Part shown: positions 42,197 through 51,919 of the stretch, piece after piece
Layout: each line of letters opens with the position of its first letter
Numbering within the stretch: position 1 is the stretch's first letter
Assembly (NCBI RefSeq): GCF_000413935.1
Contig: NZ_KE340381.1
Span: 1-64,000, forward strand
Source of the DNA: Acinetobacter colistiniresistens
Lineage (GTDB): Bacteria; Pseudomonadota; Gammaproteobacteria; Pseudomonadales; Moraxellaceae
Reading direction: 5' to 3'
DNA length: 64,000 nucleotides
Position numbers and translations under genes: made by a program
The notes under the pieces: generated by a model
The model's input: the letters and a program-made list of their open reading frames with translations, nothing else
Told to the model about the DNA's origin: nothing
Database searches by the model: none

Positions 42197-43099
42197 TTAA
42201 GCCACCTGACCTAACGGGTTAATCTTATCATAGTACATTGCTTCAAACTCAAAAGGCGATACATAACCCAGTGCACTGTGTACACGCTTTTTATTGAACC
42301 AATCTACCCAGTTTAGTGTCGCAAGTTGTACATCTGCTAAACCTTGCCAATCTGCTTTTAAATATTCAATCACCTCTGTTTTGTATAAGCCATTCACCGT
42401 TTCAGCCAGAGCATTATCGTATGAATCACCCGTTGTACCGACTGATGCTCGTAAATTTGCTGCTTCTAAACGATTGGTATAGCGAATGGAAAGATATTGC
42501 ACACCTCTGTCGGAATGATGAATCACATTCTTTGGCATGCCTCGATCATGCAATGCTTGCTCTAATGCATCAAGCACCATATCTGTATTCATCCGTGTAG
42601 ATACTTTCCATCCAACAATTGCTCGTGAGAACACATCAATAACAAATGCGGTATATACCCAGCCTGAATGAGTTTGAATATACGTAAAGTCACCCACCCA
42701 TAGTTGGTTTGGATGATCAGCATTAAAATTACGTTTCACTAAATCATCTGCCCGTTTTTGGTCATCTCGGTTACGGGTGGTTTGTTTATTCTTACCACGC
42801 CAAACACCTTGTATACCTAGCTTTTGCATCAATCGAGCAACTGTACAACGTGCAATAACATAACCCTCACGTTTCAATTTTTGCCAAACTTTACGTACAC
42901 CATATCGACCTGAACTTTCTTTCCAAATTCGTTTAATTTGTTCAGCATGATACTCATCATGTAGATCTCGTTTCGCTCGATGTTCTGGATTGTCAGTGAG
43001 ATCTAAAGTTCGGTAATAGGTTGAAGGTGCAATCGGTAAAATTCTACAAATCGCTTCAACACCATATCGATCTTTATTGTTATGGATAAAATCCACCAT
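42197..43099 (-). CDS. IS3-family transposase OrfB (rve integrase), copy 1
   Basis: 300 residues. It begins with an HTH_21-like segment (NKDRYGVEAICRILPIAPST) and has the DDE catalytic core with Asp137 (VGDFTYI), Asp197 (HHSDRGVQY) and Glu233 (ALAETVNG), giving the D-D-35-E spacing. Its ATG overlaps the orfA stop (TAATG). The full transposase is normally made as an OrfAB fusion by a -1 frameshift; a T-run in the last codons of orfA (KAAAFF region) is a candidate slip site. Confidence 0.95.
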   Translation of the reverse strand: MVDFIHNNKDRYGVEAICRILPIAPSTYYRTLDLTDNPEHRAKRDLHDEYHAEQIKRIWKESSGRYGVRKVWQKLKREGYVIARCTVARLMQKLGIQGVWRGKNKQTTRNRDDQKRADDLVKRNFNADHPNQLWVGDFTYIQTHSGWVYTAFVIDVFSRAIVGWKVSTRMNTDMVLDALEQALHDRGMPKNVIHHSDRGVQYLSIRYTNRLEAANLRASVGTTGDSYDNALAETVNGLYKTEVIEYLKADWQGLADVQLATLNWVDWFNKKRVHSALGYVSPFEFEAMYYDKINPLGQVA

Positions 43100-43416
43100 T
43101 ATTTGTGTGGGCGGTCGAGCTCCGCCTGGGCGAAAAAAGCGGCTGCTTTACGTAGAATTTCATTGGCACGTTTTAATTCTTTAATTTCACGTTCCATTTG
43201 CTTCATTTTTTCTTGGTCAGATATCTGTTGTACTTTGGCAGGATTTAGTTGATCCAGATGCTTTAAATACCAAACACGCAATGTTTCAGGAGTACAACCG
43301 ATTTTAGGAGCAATAGCTGTGATTGCTGCCCAAGTAGAAGGATAATCTTTTTCAGATTCAATTAGTAATTGAACCGCTCTTTCTCTAATTTCGGGGGTAT
43401 AGTTTGGTTTTGTCAT
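43099..43416 (-). CDS. IS3-family transposase OrfA (HTH), copy 1
   Basis: 105 residues with an N-terminal helix-turn-helix (TPEIRERAVQLLIES...GCTPETLRVWYLKH) and a C-terminal leucine-zipper-like helix (MKQMEREIKELKRANEILRK). It binds the IS ends. It is identical in sequence to the copy at 55366-55683. Confidence 0.95.
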   Translation of the reverse strand: MTKPNYTPEIRERAVQLLIESEKDYPSTWAAITAIAPKIGCTPETLRVWYLKHLDQLNPAKVQQISDQEKMKQMEREIKELKRANEILRKAAAFFAQAELDRPHK

Positions 43417-43768
43417 CGGGATAGTCTCTCAGAATATTGACTCTCCGACAAACCCGGTACGGTTCAGGCATTACTTTTGATAAATGCCACCTCAGTCTCG
43501 CCCAGTAAAAAAGACTTTACCTCGCCAATAAATAAATTACCGTGTTTGTCAAAAGTCGTCTCAAAATCACCACAAACCTTTTGAATACATTCGGTCCACT
43601 GCAACATTTCATTTTTTTGGTCTTGATTCATATCCATTTCCCTCGGATAGATCGATTTAATCCTTTGCGTAATTACACTGATCTCACTTTTCGTTCAGTT
43701 AAAATATAAGGGCCCCCCCCCAACAGCGACCGACAAATTCATGTACAAATTTGCCGGTAACTGGAAGC

Positions 43769-44743
<975 letters not shown>

Positions 44744-44794
44744 TTATCCTGTTTCTGGCCGATATTGGATAGCGATTTATCCTGATTAAATCGC

Positions 44795-45748
44795 TTAAAT
44801 ATCCAGTACCAATCGTGCTGACTTAGAACGTGAACAGCACACCAATATCTGCTCATTACTGGCTTTTTCTTCATCGGTAAAATACACATCACGATGATCA
44901 GGTTCGCCTTCGATCACATCGCACATACAGGTACCGCAAACGCCTTGTTCACAGGACATTTCAATCTCAATGCCTTCACGTGCCAACGCCTGTAAAATGG
45001 TTTCTTCGACATCAACCAAAATGATCTTGCCACTTTGCTGAGCCACCACCTCAAAAGCATCGCCGCCAGTTTCCACCTCAACCTGAAAATATTCCTTATG
45101 AATCTGCTGTTCAGAGAAGTTCTGTGTCAGGGCTAAATTGATCACCCAATCCATAAAACCATTGGGGCCACAGGTATAAATATGGCTGTCTGGATCAATG
45201 TCCTGGATGGCGGATTGGAAAAACTCGCGGTGACTGGCCCCTTCCGATTTAAAATGGAAAGTGGTGAAAGGCGCTAAGATGCCATGTTTAATTTCATCGA
45301 CAAAAGCACAACGTTCTGGACTTGCACCGCAGTAATGCAGTTCAAAAGAAGCCCCTTCCTGCGCCAATTGATAGGCCATGCTAATCAGTGGAGTAATCCC
45401 GATCCCCCCACCTACTAATACCGCATGTTTGGATTTGACCAGTGGAAACAGATTTTTCGGTTCGCTGACCTGAATCTGCATGCCATCTTTTAAATCATCA
45501 AATGCCGACACTGAACCACCACGTGATTCAGGATCGCGTAAAATCCCAAGTCGGAACGTCCCGACATCATTTGGGTTCTGACACAATGAGTACTGCCGCA
45601 CCATGCCATTGGGCAGGTGCACGTCGATATGCGCACCTGCTTCAATTTTGGGTAATACGGTCGAATTTGCAGATTCAAACTCCATGACTGCAACATTCCC
45701 ACCTTCGATATGACGGTTTTTTACCACCACATTATAAAGTATCGTCAT
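44795..45748 (-). CDS. iacF: Rieske dioxygenase reductase (PDR/VanB type)
   Basis: 317 residues from ATG 45748 (MTILYNVVVKNRHIEGG), chosen because AGGGAGAG lies just before it; the frame is open to 45802. Domain order: flavin-binding barrel (DVHLPNGMVRQYSLCQ), NAD-binding domain (AVLVGGGIGITPLISMAYQL, CGPNGFMDWV), and a C-terminal plant-type [2Fe-2S] ferredoxin (CEQGVCGTCMCDV...LVCCSRS). It passes electrons from NADH to the IacC/IacD dioxygenase. Confidence 0.9.
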   Translation of the reverse strand: MTILYNVVVKNRHIEGGNVAVMEFESANSTVLPKIEAGAHIDVHLPNGMVRQYSLCQNPNDVGTFRLGILRDPESRGGSVSAFDDLKDGMQIQVSEPKNLFPLVKSKHAVLVGGGIGITPLISMAYQLAQEGASFELHYCGASPERCAFVDEIKHGILAPFTTFHFKSEGASHREFFQSAIQDIDPDSHIYTCGPNGFMDWVINLALTQNFSEQQIHKEYFQVEVETGGDAFEVVAQQSGKIILVDVEETILQALAREGIEIEMSCEQGVCGTCMCDVIEGEPDHRDVYFTDEEKASNEQILVCCSRSKSARLVLDI

Positions 45749-45782
45749 GATTTCTCTCCCTGATATGCATCTCGCCGAAGGC

Positions 45783-46520
45783 TTAACGCATAAATAATCC
45801 ACCGTTAATATCCCATGTTGCCCCAGTCACGAAAGCTGCACTTGGGCTGGCCAATAGCGCACAGGTTTCCGCAATAAATTCCATGCTGCCTAATGCTTTG
45901 ACGGGGATATTTTGAATAAATTGCGCCATTTTCTCGTCAGAGACCACGCTATGTACAATCGATGATTCCATCGGTCCTGGGGCAATCGCATTCACCGTCA
46001 CGCCTTTGGCTGCAAACTCCTTGGCAAAGATTTTGGTCAGGGTAATAATTGCGCCTTTGGTGGACGCATAATGTGCACCCGTTGCAGTCCCACCATTTTG
46101 TCCAGCCAAAGACGCCATATTGACGATACGGCCATAGCCTTGATCGGCCATATATTTGCCAATAATCTGGCAAGACTGGAACGTGCCACGCTGATTCACT
46201 TGCGTGATCATGTCAAAATCCGCAGCACTAATCTCTAAAACAGGGGTTGCCTTGGTCATGGTGGCATTGTTAATCAACACATCCAGTTTTGAGAATGTCT
46301 GCTGAATCCACTGCACTGCAGCATGAAAATCGGCTTCAACCGAAATATCTAGTTTTAAAGCAGACATATTCTGTGCATGTGGACTACGTGCTTTGGCCTG
46401 CTCAGCCTTTTCCAAAGTACTGGCAGACAGGATCACCTGATGTCCCTGTGCTGCAAAATACTCAGCAATGACATTCCCTAAACCCGAAGCGGCACCTGTG
46501 ACTAATACAACCTGTTTCAT
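45783..46520 (-). CDS. iacE: Short-chain dehydrogenase of indole-3-acetate degradation
   Basis: 245 residues. SDR motifs: VLVTGAASGLGNVIAEYF, INNATMTK (NNAG variant), catalytic Ser in VNMASLAGQ and Tyr-x3-Lys in HYASTKGAI; C-terminal INGGLFMR. In the iac pathway IacE reduces the early hydroxylated or keto intermediate made by IacA, giving a dioxindole-3-acetate-type product. It is tightly spaced between iacD and iacF. Confidence 0.85.
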   Translation of the reverse strand: MKQVVLVTGAASGLGNVIAEYFAAQGHQVILSASTLEKAEQAKARSPHAQNMSALKLDISVEADFHAAVQWIQQTFSKLDVLINNATMTKATPVLEISAADFDMITQVNQRGTFQSCQIIGKYMADQGYGRIVNMASLAGQNGGTATGAHYASTKGAIITLTKIFAKEFAAKGVTVNAIAPGPMESSIVHSVVSDEKMAQFIQNIPVKALGSMEFIAETCALLASPSAAFVTGATWDINGGLFMR

Positions 46521-46529
46521 TTTTTGCTC

Positions 46530-47015
46530 CTAGAGAATGTAGCTGATACCCGCCAAGGTATCGGTTGAGTTAACTAAATTGATAATTTTACGATTGATCT
46601 TAAAGCCTTGTTCCGCATCACGAACCAAATGGAAAGTTACATCAGCGGTATAGTGTTTTAGATTTTCTTTACGGAATTCACGCAAGTTCTGTGCACAACG
46701 TAGAATGATTTCACCATCTTGATCTTTGACAATACGAATACGCGAAACACTGCGTACCGTATTGGCTTTGGGCGCAGTTGAAATCGCTTCGCCATTTTCC
46801 AGACGCTGTACCCGTAACTTACGCATATGATGGTCGTCATAGGCATAGTTCAAATTATTTTCATAATCAGTCAGTTTTGGATCAATCGGAATGATATACA
46901 CCCCTTTTTCATTCCACAGATCCAGCCAAGTATCATGCTCAGAATGGTCCAGCATATCGGCTTCTGCCCAGATAAAAGCGGTCACTTCATTCAGTAAATT
47001 TAAATCGATTTTCAT
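46530..47015 (-). CDS. iacD: Aromatic-ring-hydroxylating dioxygenase beta subunit
   Basis: 161 residues, the typical size of a ring-hydroxylating dioxygenase small subunit (NTF2-like fold). It shows 'VTAFIWAEADMLDHSEHDTWLDLW' at the start and 'RSVSRIRIV...FREFRKENLKHY' later. It is a structural partner of IacC, with 10-bp spacing. Confidence 0.9.
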   Translation of the reverse strand: MKIDLNLLNEVTAFIWAEADMLDHSEHDTWLDLWNEKGVYIIPIDPKLTDYENNLNYAYDDHHMRKLRVQRLENGEAISTAPKANTVRSVSRIRIVKDQDGEIILRCAQNLREFRKENLKHYTADVTFHLVRDAEQGFKINRKIINLVNSTDTLAGISYIL

Positions 47016-47025
47016 GGCGCTCTCC

Positions 47026-48306
47026 TTAAGCCGTCATCATCTTTTTCCACTGCTGATAGGCAGCGCGCATCCCCGTTTCGGCACTGACATCGCTCTTTAA
47101 GCCATCTTCAGTTTTGACTTCGCCTGGCAAGCCGCGATTGAGCATGATCCACAGATCATTGCCCGCATTGGCACCGTGTTGCACACGCTCCCACGCTTCC
47201 GAATCATCTGGCGTACCAAAACCAAATGGGCCTTGGAAATGTTCATGCAGACGCAAGCGATATTGGTTGGCAATTTGTGGACCGCCATCCATCGTAATGA
47301 CGGAATGGTGAATCTCAGTTTCATTGACGGAAATCGGTTGCATCACACGGAAAAACGCCATTGAACAGGCAATGTTCGGGAACAGATTCAGGTTGAAACC
47401 AGAACCACCGACTGCACGGACGATACGACGTACTTCCAGTTCTTCATGTCCTTCATCACGTAAGGCTTGTGCCAAGTCTTCAAAACGTTCCTGAATCGGA
47501 CGCTCCATTAATTCTTCATCCAGATCAACCAGTTCAGGAATCATCACCATGACACTGTGACCATTGCCGAGGTCTTCGACATAGCCTGGCTGATTTTCAA
47601 AGTTAAACAGTTCTTCGGTTTTTTCATCGACTGAACTTAAGAATGACTTGTGTACCAATGGGAAATGATAAGCATCGGTGGTATTTTCCAACTGGATTTT
47701 CCAGTTACCTGGAAAGCGGAAACGGTGCTCACCCAAGACTTTAATGGGATAACCCGCGCCTTGTTTCATAAACAAGTCGATCCATTTTTTCGCAGCACCC
47801 AAGAAATCATCTAAAGGCTCAATATCCTGTTTAAAGGTGGCGAAAATCATGCCGTTGTATTCTTCTACCCGTAGGCTAATCAATGGAAACTCTGATTTAT
47901 CCAGACATTCGCCATAGCTTTCAGGTGAAGGCACACCACGTAATGAACCATCTAATGCATAGCTCCAGCCATGATAGGGACAGACAAAACTGTTGGTTTT
48001 ACCTTTTTTATGTTCACACACTGTTGCCGCACGATGGCGACAACGATTCAACAAGACATGCACTTTCTTCTTGCGATCACGTACCACCACCACAGGTTGC
48101 TTACCAATATTGATGGTTTTATAGCTGCCTGCATCTGGGATTTCACTGGCATGTGCCACCCACACCCATGTGCTGTAATAAATCTTTTCCATCTCATCTT
48201 CAAAGATTTTTTCATCTTTATACAGTGAGGTATGCGCACGATCACTTTGCACTAAGCTACTGTAATCCATCTCAATATTCTGCATTGGAATAATACTGCT
48301 GTTCAT
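47026..48306 (-). CDS. iacC: Aromatic-ring-hydroxylating dioxygenase alpha subunit (Rieske)
   Basis: 426 residues from ATG 48306 (MNSSIIPMQNIEMDY), which has AGGA 8 bases upstream; the ORF could start at 48333. The Rieske [2Fe-2S] ligands are Cys89-x-His91 (NRCRHRA) and Cys109-x2-His112 (CPYHGW). The mononuclear iron site lies in 'LENTTDAYHFPLVHKSF'. Studies of the iac pathway implicate IacC in the step that yields catechol from the dioxindole-type intermediate; the catechol then enters the cat pathway encoded 9 kb away. Confidence 0.92.
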   Translation of the reverse strand: MNSSIIPMQNIEMDYSSLVQSDRAHTSLYKDEKIFEDEMEKIYYSTWVWVAHASEIPDAGSYKTINIGKQPVVVVRDRKKKVHVLLNRCRHRAATVCEHKKGKTNSFVCPYHGWSYALDGSLRGVPSPESYGECLDKSEFPLISLRVEEYNGMIFATFKQDIEPLDDFLGAAKKWIDLFMKQGAGYPIKVLGEHRFRFPGNWKIQLENTTDAYHFPLVHKSFLSSVDEKTEELFNFENQPGYVEDLGNGHSVMVMIPELVDLDEELMERPIQERFEDLAQALRDEGHEELEVRRIVRAVGGSGFNLNLFPNIACSMAFFRVMQPISVNETEIHHSVITMDGGPQIANQYRLRLHEHFQGPFGFGTPDDSEAWERVQHGANAGNDLWIMLNRGLPGEVKTEDGLKSDVSAETGMRAAYQQWKKMMTA

Positions 48307-48336
48307 ATCCACGATCCTTTTCGGTCTATCCATTGG

Positions 48337-48873
48337 TTATTGCTGAGACGGCACTGGCAATACGGCTGTGCTGTCCCAGTGAGATACAGGGCGACTAAAA
48401 ATATTTTCAGTCTGAAAATGTTTGATCTTCCAACGTCCATCCTGTTGCTGTTTAAACTGCACTGTGAGTTTGGCGGCATTTAAATGGCTACGCCCATCAC
48501 GGAAAGTTGAGGTCTGCAACATCATCCAACTGGCATTGGCTTGATCGGCTTCGATATACATTTGTTCTGAACTGACAAAATGCGCATTCATGACAAAATG
48601 TGATTGCTGTTGGGTATAACTTTTGAACATGTCATAAATGGCTTGCCAAGACGCATAACGGCCAAAAGACTGGGCATATTTCTTGCCAATGCCTTCCCAA
48701 ATGCTGTCTTGATCAAATAAATCCATCAATTCATTCAGGTCGGTATCAGCATTCAAGGCATCACAAATTTCCATATAACGATTGATGCAGTTACGGATCG
48801 CATTTTGAGCTTCAAGCTGTTGCAAGCGTTGTAACAGTTCCGTTATATCCATTGGCGCATTCATGTCATTCAT
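48337..48873 (-). CDS. iacI: SnoaL/NTF2-like small protein of indole-3-acetate degradation
   Basis: 178 residues. An N-terminal helical stretch (ELLQRLQQLEAQNAIRNCINRYMEICDAL) leads into an NTF2-like fold with 'LFDQDSIWEGIGKKY', 'HFVMNAHFVSSEQMYIEAD' and 'GRWKIKHFQTENIFSR'. It lies between iacA and iacC, the place of iacI in the iacHABICDEFG order. Its reaction is not settled; isomerase, hydrolase or dehydratase roles are possible. Confidence 0.8.
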   Translation of the reverse strand: MNDMNAPMDITELLQRLQQLEAQNAIRNCINRYMEICDALNADTDLNELMDLFDQDSIWEGIGKKYAQSFGRYASWQAIYDMFKSYTQQQSHFVMNAHFVSSEQMYIEADQANASWMMLQTSTFRDGRSHLNAAKLTVQFKQQQDGRWKIKHFQTENIFSRPVSHWDSTAVLPVPSQQ

Positions 48874-48905
48874 CCTTGTTGCCGCACGAGTTGATAAAAT
48901 CTGGC

Positions 48906-50072
48906 TTATAAATAACCGGGTGCCGGCTTCATACCGAAGCTGACCAGTCCAGCATTTTGCAAAGTGGCATCGCCCATAAAGGCATGCTGGGTCACTACAT
49001 TGGTATCATTCACAAAACGGCTAAACGGGTTTTGGGTATAAATCGCGGTCATCCCTGCCAACATCTGGATTTTACGGGTGACACGTGCACAAACCCGTGC
49101 CACATGGGTACAAGACAAACGCATATCACTGATCTGTTCTGCTGTTGGCGTACGTCCTGCCAGTACTTCATTCCAGACGATCTGCATGGTGTCATAGAAC
49201 CAGACACGAGCAGCCTTAAACTCGGCTTCAGCTTGGGCAAATTCATATTGGGTCACTGGACGGTTGGCAATTTCCGCGCCACCCGTAATTGAAGACTTGC
49301 CCGGTGCCAGTTTTTGAAATTCCTCGATCGCTGCGGCTGCGACACCAATCCCCACCACAGTTAAGACCTGAGTTGCTAAAGACAGTGATGGGTATTTAAA
49401 AAATGGCTCAGGCAGTTTTGAAGGTTCACCACGAACAAAAGTCCATTCCTTCGCTACCAGCACCTCTTTCACCACCAGATCATGACTGCCTGTACCCTTC
49501 AGACCAACCGTATCCCAAGTCATATCAATCTGTGCTTTATTGGCTGGCATCACCGCCATGCGCGGCAAGCCTTGGGCTTCATTGTCTTTTTGCGGGGAAA
49601 TCCCGACACCGACAATATCTGCACCCATACAGCCACTGGAAAATTTCCAGCGTCCGCTCACCACCACGCCATCATCAGTAATTTCGGCAGGTTGTGGTGG
49701 GAAAATCCCGCCTGCAAACACGATGTCTGGACTGTCTTTATACAGTTGCGCAAGCGTTGCTTCTGGCAAACTGCCTAAATAGGCTGGACTCATACCAAAA
49801 CTTGCGACCCAACCCACGGAACCATCAGCTTTGGACAGTTGCTCGATCAATTCACAAAACTGTTTCGGTGACCATTCATTGCCACCAAAACGCTTAGGTA
49901 CCAAAGCTCGATAGACGCCAACCTGTTTCAGCTTTTCAATCATGTCTTGACTGACATATGCTTGGTTATCGAACTCTCCCGTACAGGCACGTTCACGAAT
50001 TTCCTGACATAAGCTCTCTAAGTCGATTGTGTTGCTGTCCATTACACATTCCTTTATCGCTAAATGATTCAT
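48906..50072 (-). CDS. iacA: Flavin-dependent indole-3-acetate monooxygenase (acyl-CoA dehydrogenase fold)
   Basis: 388 residues (378 if the second ATG at 50042 is used; both have plausible ribosome sites). The fold is that of group D monooxygenases such as HsaA and HpaH-type C2: 'LVPKRFGGNEWSPKQFCELIEQLSKADGSVGWVASF', 'GRWKFSSGCMGADIVGVG', 'DTVGLKGTGSHDLVVKEVLV' and a helical C-terminus. It uses the reduced flavin from IacG to hydroxylate the indole ring of IAA. It directly follows iacH. The iacB gene normally found next is missing. Confidence 0.87.
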   Translation of the reverse strand: MNHLAIKECVMDSNTIDLESLCQEIRERACTGEFDNQAYVSQDMIEKLKQVGVYRALVPKRFGGNEWSPKQFCELIEQLSKADGSVGWVASFGMSPAYLGSLPEATLAQLYKDSPDIVFAGGIFPPQPAEITDDGVVVSGRWKFSSGCMGADIVGVGISPQKDNEAQGLPRMAVMPANKAQIDMTWDTVGLKGTGSHDLVVKEVLVAKEWTFVRGEPSKLPEPFFKYPSLSLATQVLTVVGIGVAAAAIEEFQKLAPGKSSITGGAEIANRPVTQYEFAQAEAEFKAARVWFYDTMQIVWNEVLAGRTPTAEQISDMRLSCTHVARVCARVTRKIQMLAGMTAIYTQNPFSRFVNDTNVVTQHAFMGDATLQNAGLVSFGMKPAPGYL

Positions 50073-50094
50073 TCCCTAATTCCTTGTCATTTAT

Positions 50095-51207
50095 TTATTG
50101 CGCTGCACTCACGATATATGTCGCAACAGCACACAGATATTCATCGGCATTGTGTTTTGCCACGATTTGTAAACCCACAGGTAAACCTTCATTGGTTTGC
50201 AGTGGGATTGAAATCGCAGGGTGTCCAGAAAGATTAAAAGGCCGAACCAGACCGGTGAGATTTAAAAAAGCCACCGTATTTTCAGCCTCTGCGACCTTAG
50301 GCGGTAACTGCGGTAAAGTCGGTAAAATCAAAGCGTCGTATTGATCGAGCAAGGCATCAATCTCAGCAGTGAAACTTGCTTTTACCTGCTCAGCCTGCTC
50401 GACTTGCGCCAAAGTGGTAGCAGCGGCCTTGAGTAAACGGGCATTAACATCTGTGCCAAGTAAGCCTGTTTGGGTTAACTCGCCATAGGCCTGCCAGTTT
50501 TCGTAATTGATGATCTGCATGCCTGCATCAAACGCAGCGTCAAAACCTTTAACCGTCACATGGGTGGGTTGTAAATCAGCCTGAGCAAGATAGTGTTGGA
50601 TGCACTTAGCCACAGTAGAATCCGCTTGCACATCCAGCCAAGCCAGTTTCGGTGCCTGAGTCAATGCGGCATGTTGCTGGAACGTTGGATCGATGATCTG
50701 CATTGCGGTTTCAATCATCTCGATTGAATTTGCAAAAGGACCAACACAGTCAAGTGAACTGGTTGCTGGGTGTACGCCTGCACGGCTGACACGCCCAAAG
50801 GTCGGCTTTAAACCGTAAATACCACAACAGGCTGCGGGCATACGAATAGAACCACCGGTATCGGTGCCTAATGTGAAATCCGCCAGACCTGCTGCAACTG
50901 CCGCTGCCGAACCACTCGAAGAACCACCCGGAATCAGTTCCGGATATTTCGGATTCGTGGCCGTACCAAACACATGGTTAATGCCTGTGATGCCAAAAGC
51001 CAGTTCATGCAGATTGGTCTTGGCGGTAATTTGGCAATCCGCAGCGAGAATTCGATCCACCACGTCCGCATTTGTGCTTGCAGGTTGGCTTTGCATCAAA
51101 GCTTTACTGCCTGCCATGGTCTGCATGCCTTGAATATCGATAGAATCCTTGACCATGACTTTCAAAGCACCTGCACCTTTTTGTACCTCTTGTACAATAA
51201 TATTCAT
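50095..51207 (-). CDS. iacH: Amidase-signature hydrolase of the iac pathway
   Basis: 370 residues. The amidase-signature triad is visible: Lys in MVKDSIDIQG, the cis-Ser in IPGGSSSGSAAAVAAGLADF, and the Ser nucleophile in LGTDTGGSIRMPAA. It is shorter than most amidases (about 450-500) but complete at both ends. First gene of the iac operon, divergent from iacR. Substrate is probably a ring-opened or amide intermediate, or an IAA conjugate; this is inference. Confidence 0.83.
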   Translation of the reverse strand: MNIIVQEVQKGAGALKVMVKDSIDIQGMQTMAGSKALMQSQPASTNADVVDRILAADCQITAKTNLHELAFGITGINHVFGTATNPKYPELIPGGSSSGSAAAVAAGLADFTLGTDTGGSIRMPAACCGIYGLKPTFGRVSRAGVHPATSSLDCVGPFANSIEMIETAMQIIDPTFQQHAALTQAPKLAWLDVQADSTVAKCIQHYLAQADLQPTHVTVKGFDAAFDAGMQIINYENWQAYGELTQTGLLGTDVNARLLKAAATTLAQVEQAEQVKASFTAEIDALLDQYDALILPTLPQLPPKVAEAENTVAFLNLTGLVRPFNLSGHPAISIPLQTNEGLPVGLQIVAKHNADEYLCAVATYIVSAAQ

Positions 51208-51219
51208 TCACTTTTCCAT

Positions 51220-51282
51220 GTATTTTTATACTTAATATAAATATCGGAAAAAGTAATGTAATTGTCAAGTATTTTTAGATAC
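51220..51282 (-). promoter_or_regulatory. iacH promoter flanked by two GTAT/ATAC inverted repeats
   Basis: On the minus strand TTGACA (51268-51263), 17 bp, then GATATT (51245-51240) form a good promoter for iacH. GTAT-N6-ATAC lies right next to the -35 (51269-51282) and GTAT-N4-ATAC lies past the -10 (51220-51231). Both are placed where a MarR repressor would act. A TATAAT at 51313-51318 serves iacR. Confidence 0.6.
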
Positions 51283-51355
51283 GAAGAATCAAGAAAATGT
51301 TTCTAATTTTTGTATAATGCTGAATGTCCATTTTTATAAAAGTAATGACTTGGCT

Positions 51356-51823
51356 ATGCTTACTCATTTAGAACAATTTCTACCCAACAATGAACCGAGC
51401 AGCTTACAAAGCTATCCTTTTTTCTGGATCTCGCAAGTGAATGGGAAATACACGCAGCTTATTGAAAAATCAATTAAAAAATTAGGCATCGACAATACTC
51501 GTCGTAAAATTATTTTAAGTACCAATGCGCTGCAACAAGCCAGTATTACCGAGATTGCCAACCTCTCTACCCTCAAGCTGACCACGGCAACCAAAGCCAT
51601 TTATCGTCTGGTTGAAGATGATATCGTGCAGGTGTTCTCCTCAGAGTCAGATGAACGCATCTCAATGGTGAAACTCACTGACAAAGGTAAAGAGATGGTT
51701 GAGCAAATTAACCAGATCAGTCAGGTGACCTTATCTGGGATTCTGAATGCCTTTGACGATGCTGAACTGCACCAGCTCAACGGTCAATTGAAAAAGCTAT
51801 TTGATTTAATGCCCTCAAGTTAA
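51356..51823 (+). CDS. iacR: MarR-family repressor of the iac operon
   Basis: 155 residues from ATG 51356 (MLTHLEQFLPNNE). The in-frame ATG at 51317 overlaps a TATAAT box, so it would probably not be in the mRNA. The winged helix is visible: 'LQQASITEIANLSTLKLTTATKAIYRLVEDDIVQVF' and the wing 'ESDERISMVKLTDKGKEM', with dimer helices at both ends. It is divergent from iacH by about 150 bp. In other iac clusters IacR represses until IAA or a metabolite binds. Confidence 0.85.
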   Translation: MLTHLEQFLPNNEPSSLQSYPFFWISQVNGKYTQLIEKSIKKLGIDNTRRKIILSTNALQQASITEIANLSTLKLTTATKAIYRLVEDDIVQVFSSESDERISMVKLTDKGKEMVEQINQISQVTLSGILNAFDDAELHQLNGQLKKLFDLMPSS

Positions 51824-51919
51824 GGCAACAACAAAAGCCCATGTCTATGCAGAGATGGGCAAAACTTCGGATCGAGCCGGTTGCTGATTTAAAATATTGG
51901 CTTTAAGGAAGAAGTAACA

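Larger units (their letters stand above)
42155..43469 (-). mobile_element. IS3-family (IS51-like) insertion sequence, copy 1
   Basis: The element spans 42158-43466 (1309 bp) with perfect 25-bp terminal inverted repeats beginning TGAACCGTACCGGG. It is flanked by the 3-bp direct repeat GGC (42155-42157 and 43467-43469). It carries orfA and orfB of an IS3 transposase. It appears base-for-base the same as copy 2 at 54425-55733 and has the same orientation. It resembles ISAba14-type elements of Acinetobacter, but I cannot confirm the name. Confidence 0.95.
41411..43637 (-). pseudogene. FeaR-like AraC-family regulator, interrupted by an IS3-family element
   Basis: The reading frame is split by the IS at 42158-43466. 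Joining 43637-43467 to 42154-41411 (dropping one copy of the 3-bp duplication) restores 304 uninterrupted codons with no frameshift. The N-terminal piece reads MDMNQDQKNEMLQWTECIQK then VCGDFETTFDK; the C-terminal piece has 'LNEGDVALLDPDETI' and the AraC DNA-binding domain 'MIADHLGISLRQLHRLFEHQQQ...ITEIALKWGFGDSAHFSKLFRKMIGLTPKQYR'. The W..(I/C)..VCG.F start, the GD(I/V)(T/A)LLD motif and the length match FeaR. The 3' piece keeps the DNA-binding domain but is unlikely to be a normal regulator. It probably controlled the GMC/aldehyde dehydrogenase genes downstream. Confidence 0.88.

Noticed and set aside
43099-43101. OrfA and OrfB as two independent working proteins
   Set aside because: The IS3 family makes a fused OrfAB by frameshifting; the separate frames are kept as annotated, but the active transposase is probably the fusion.
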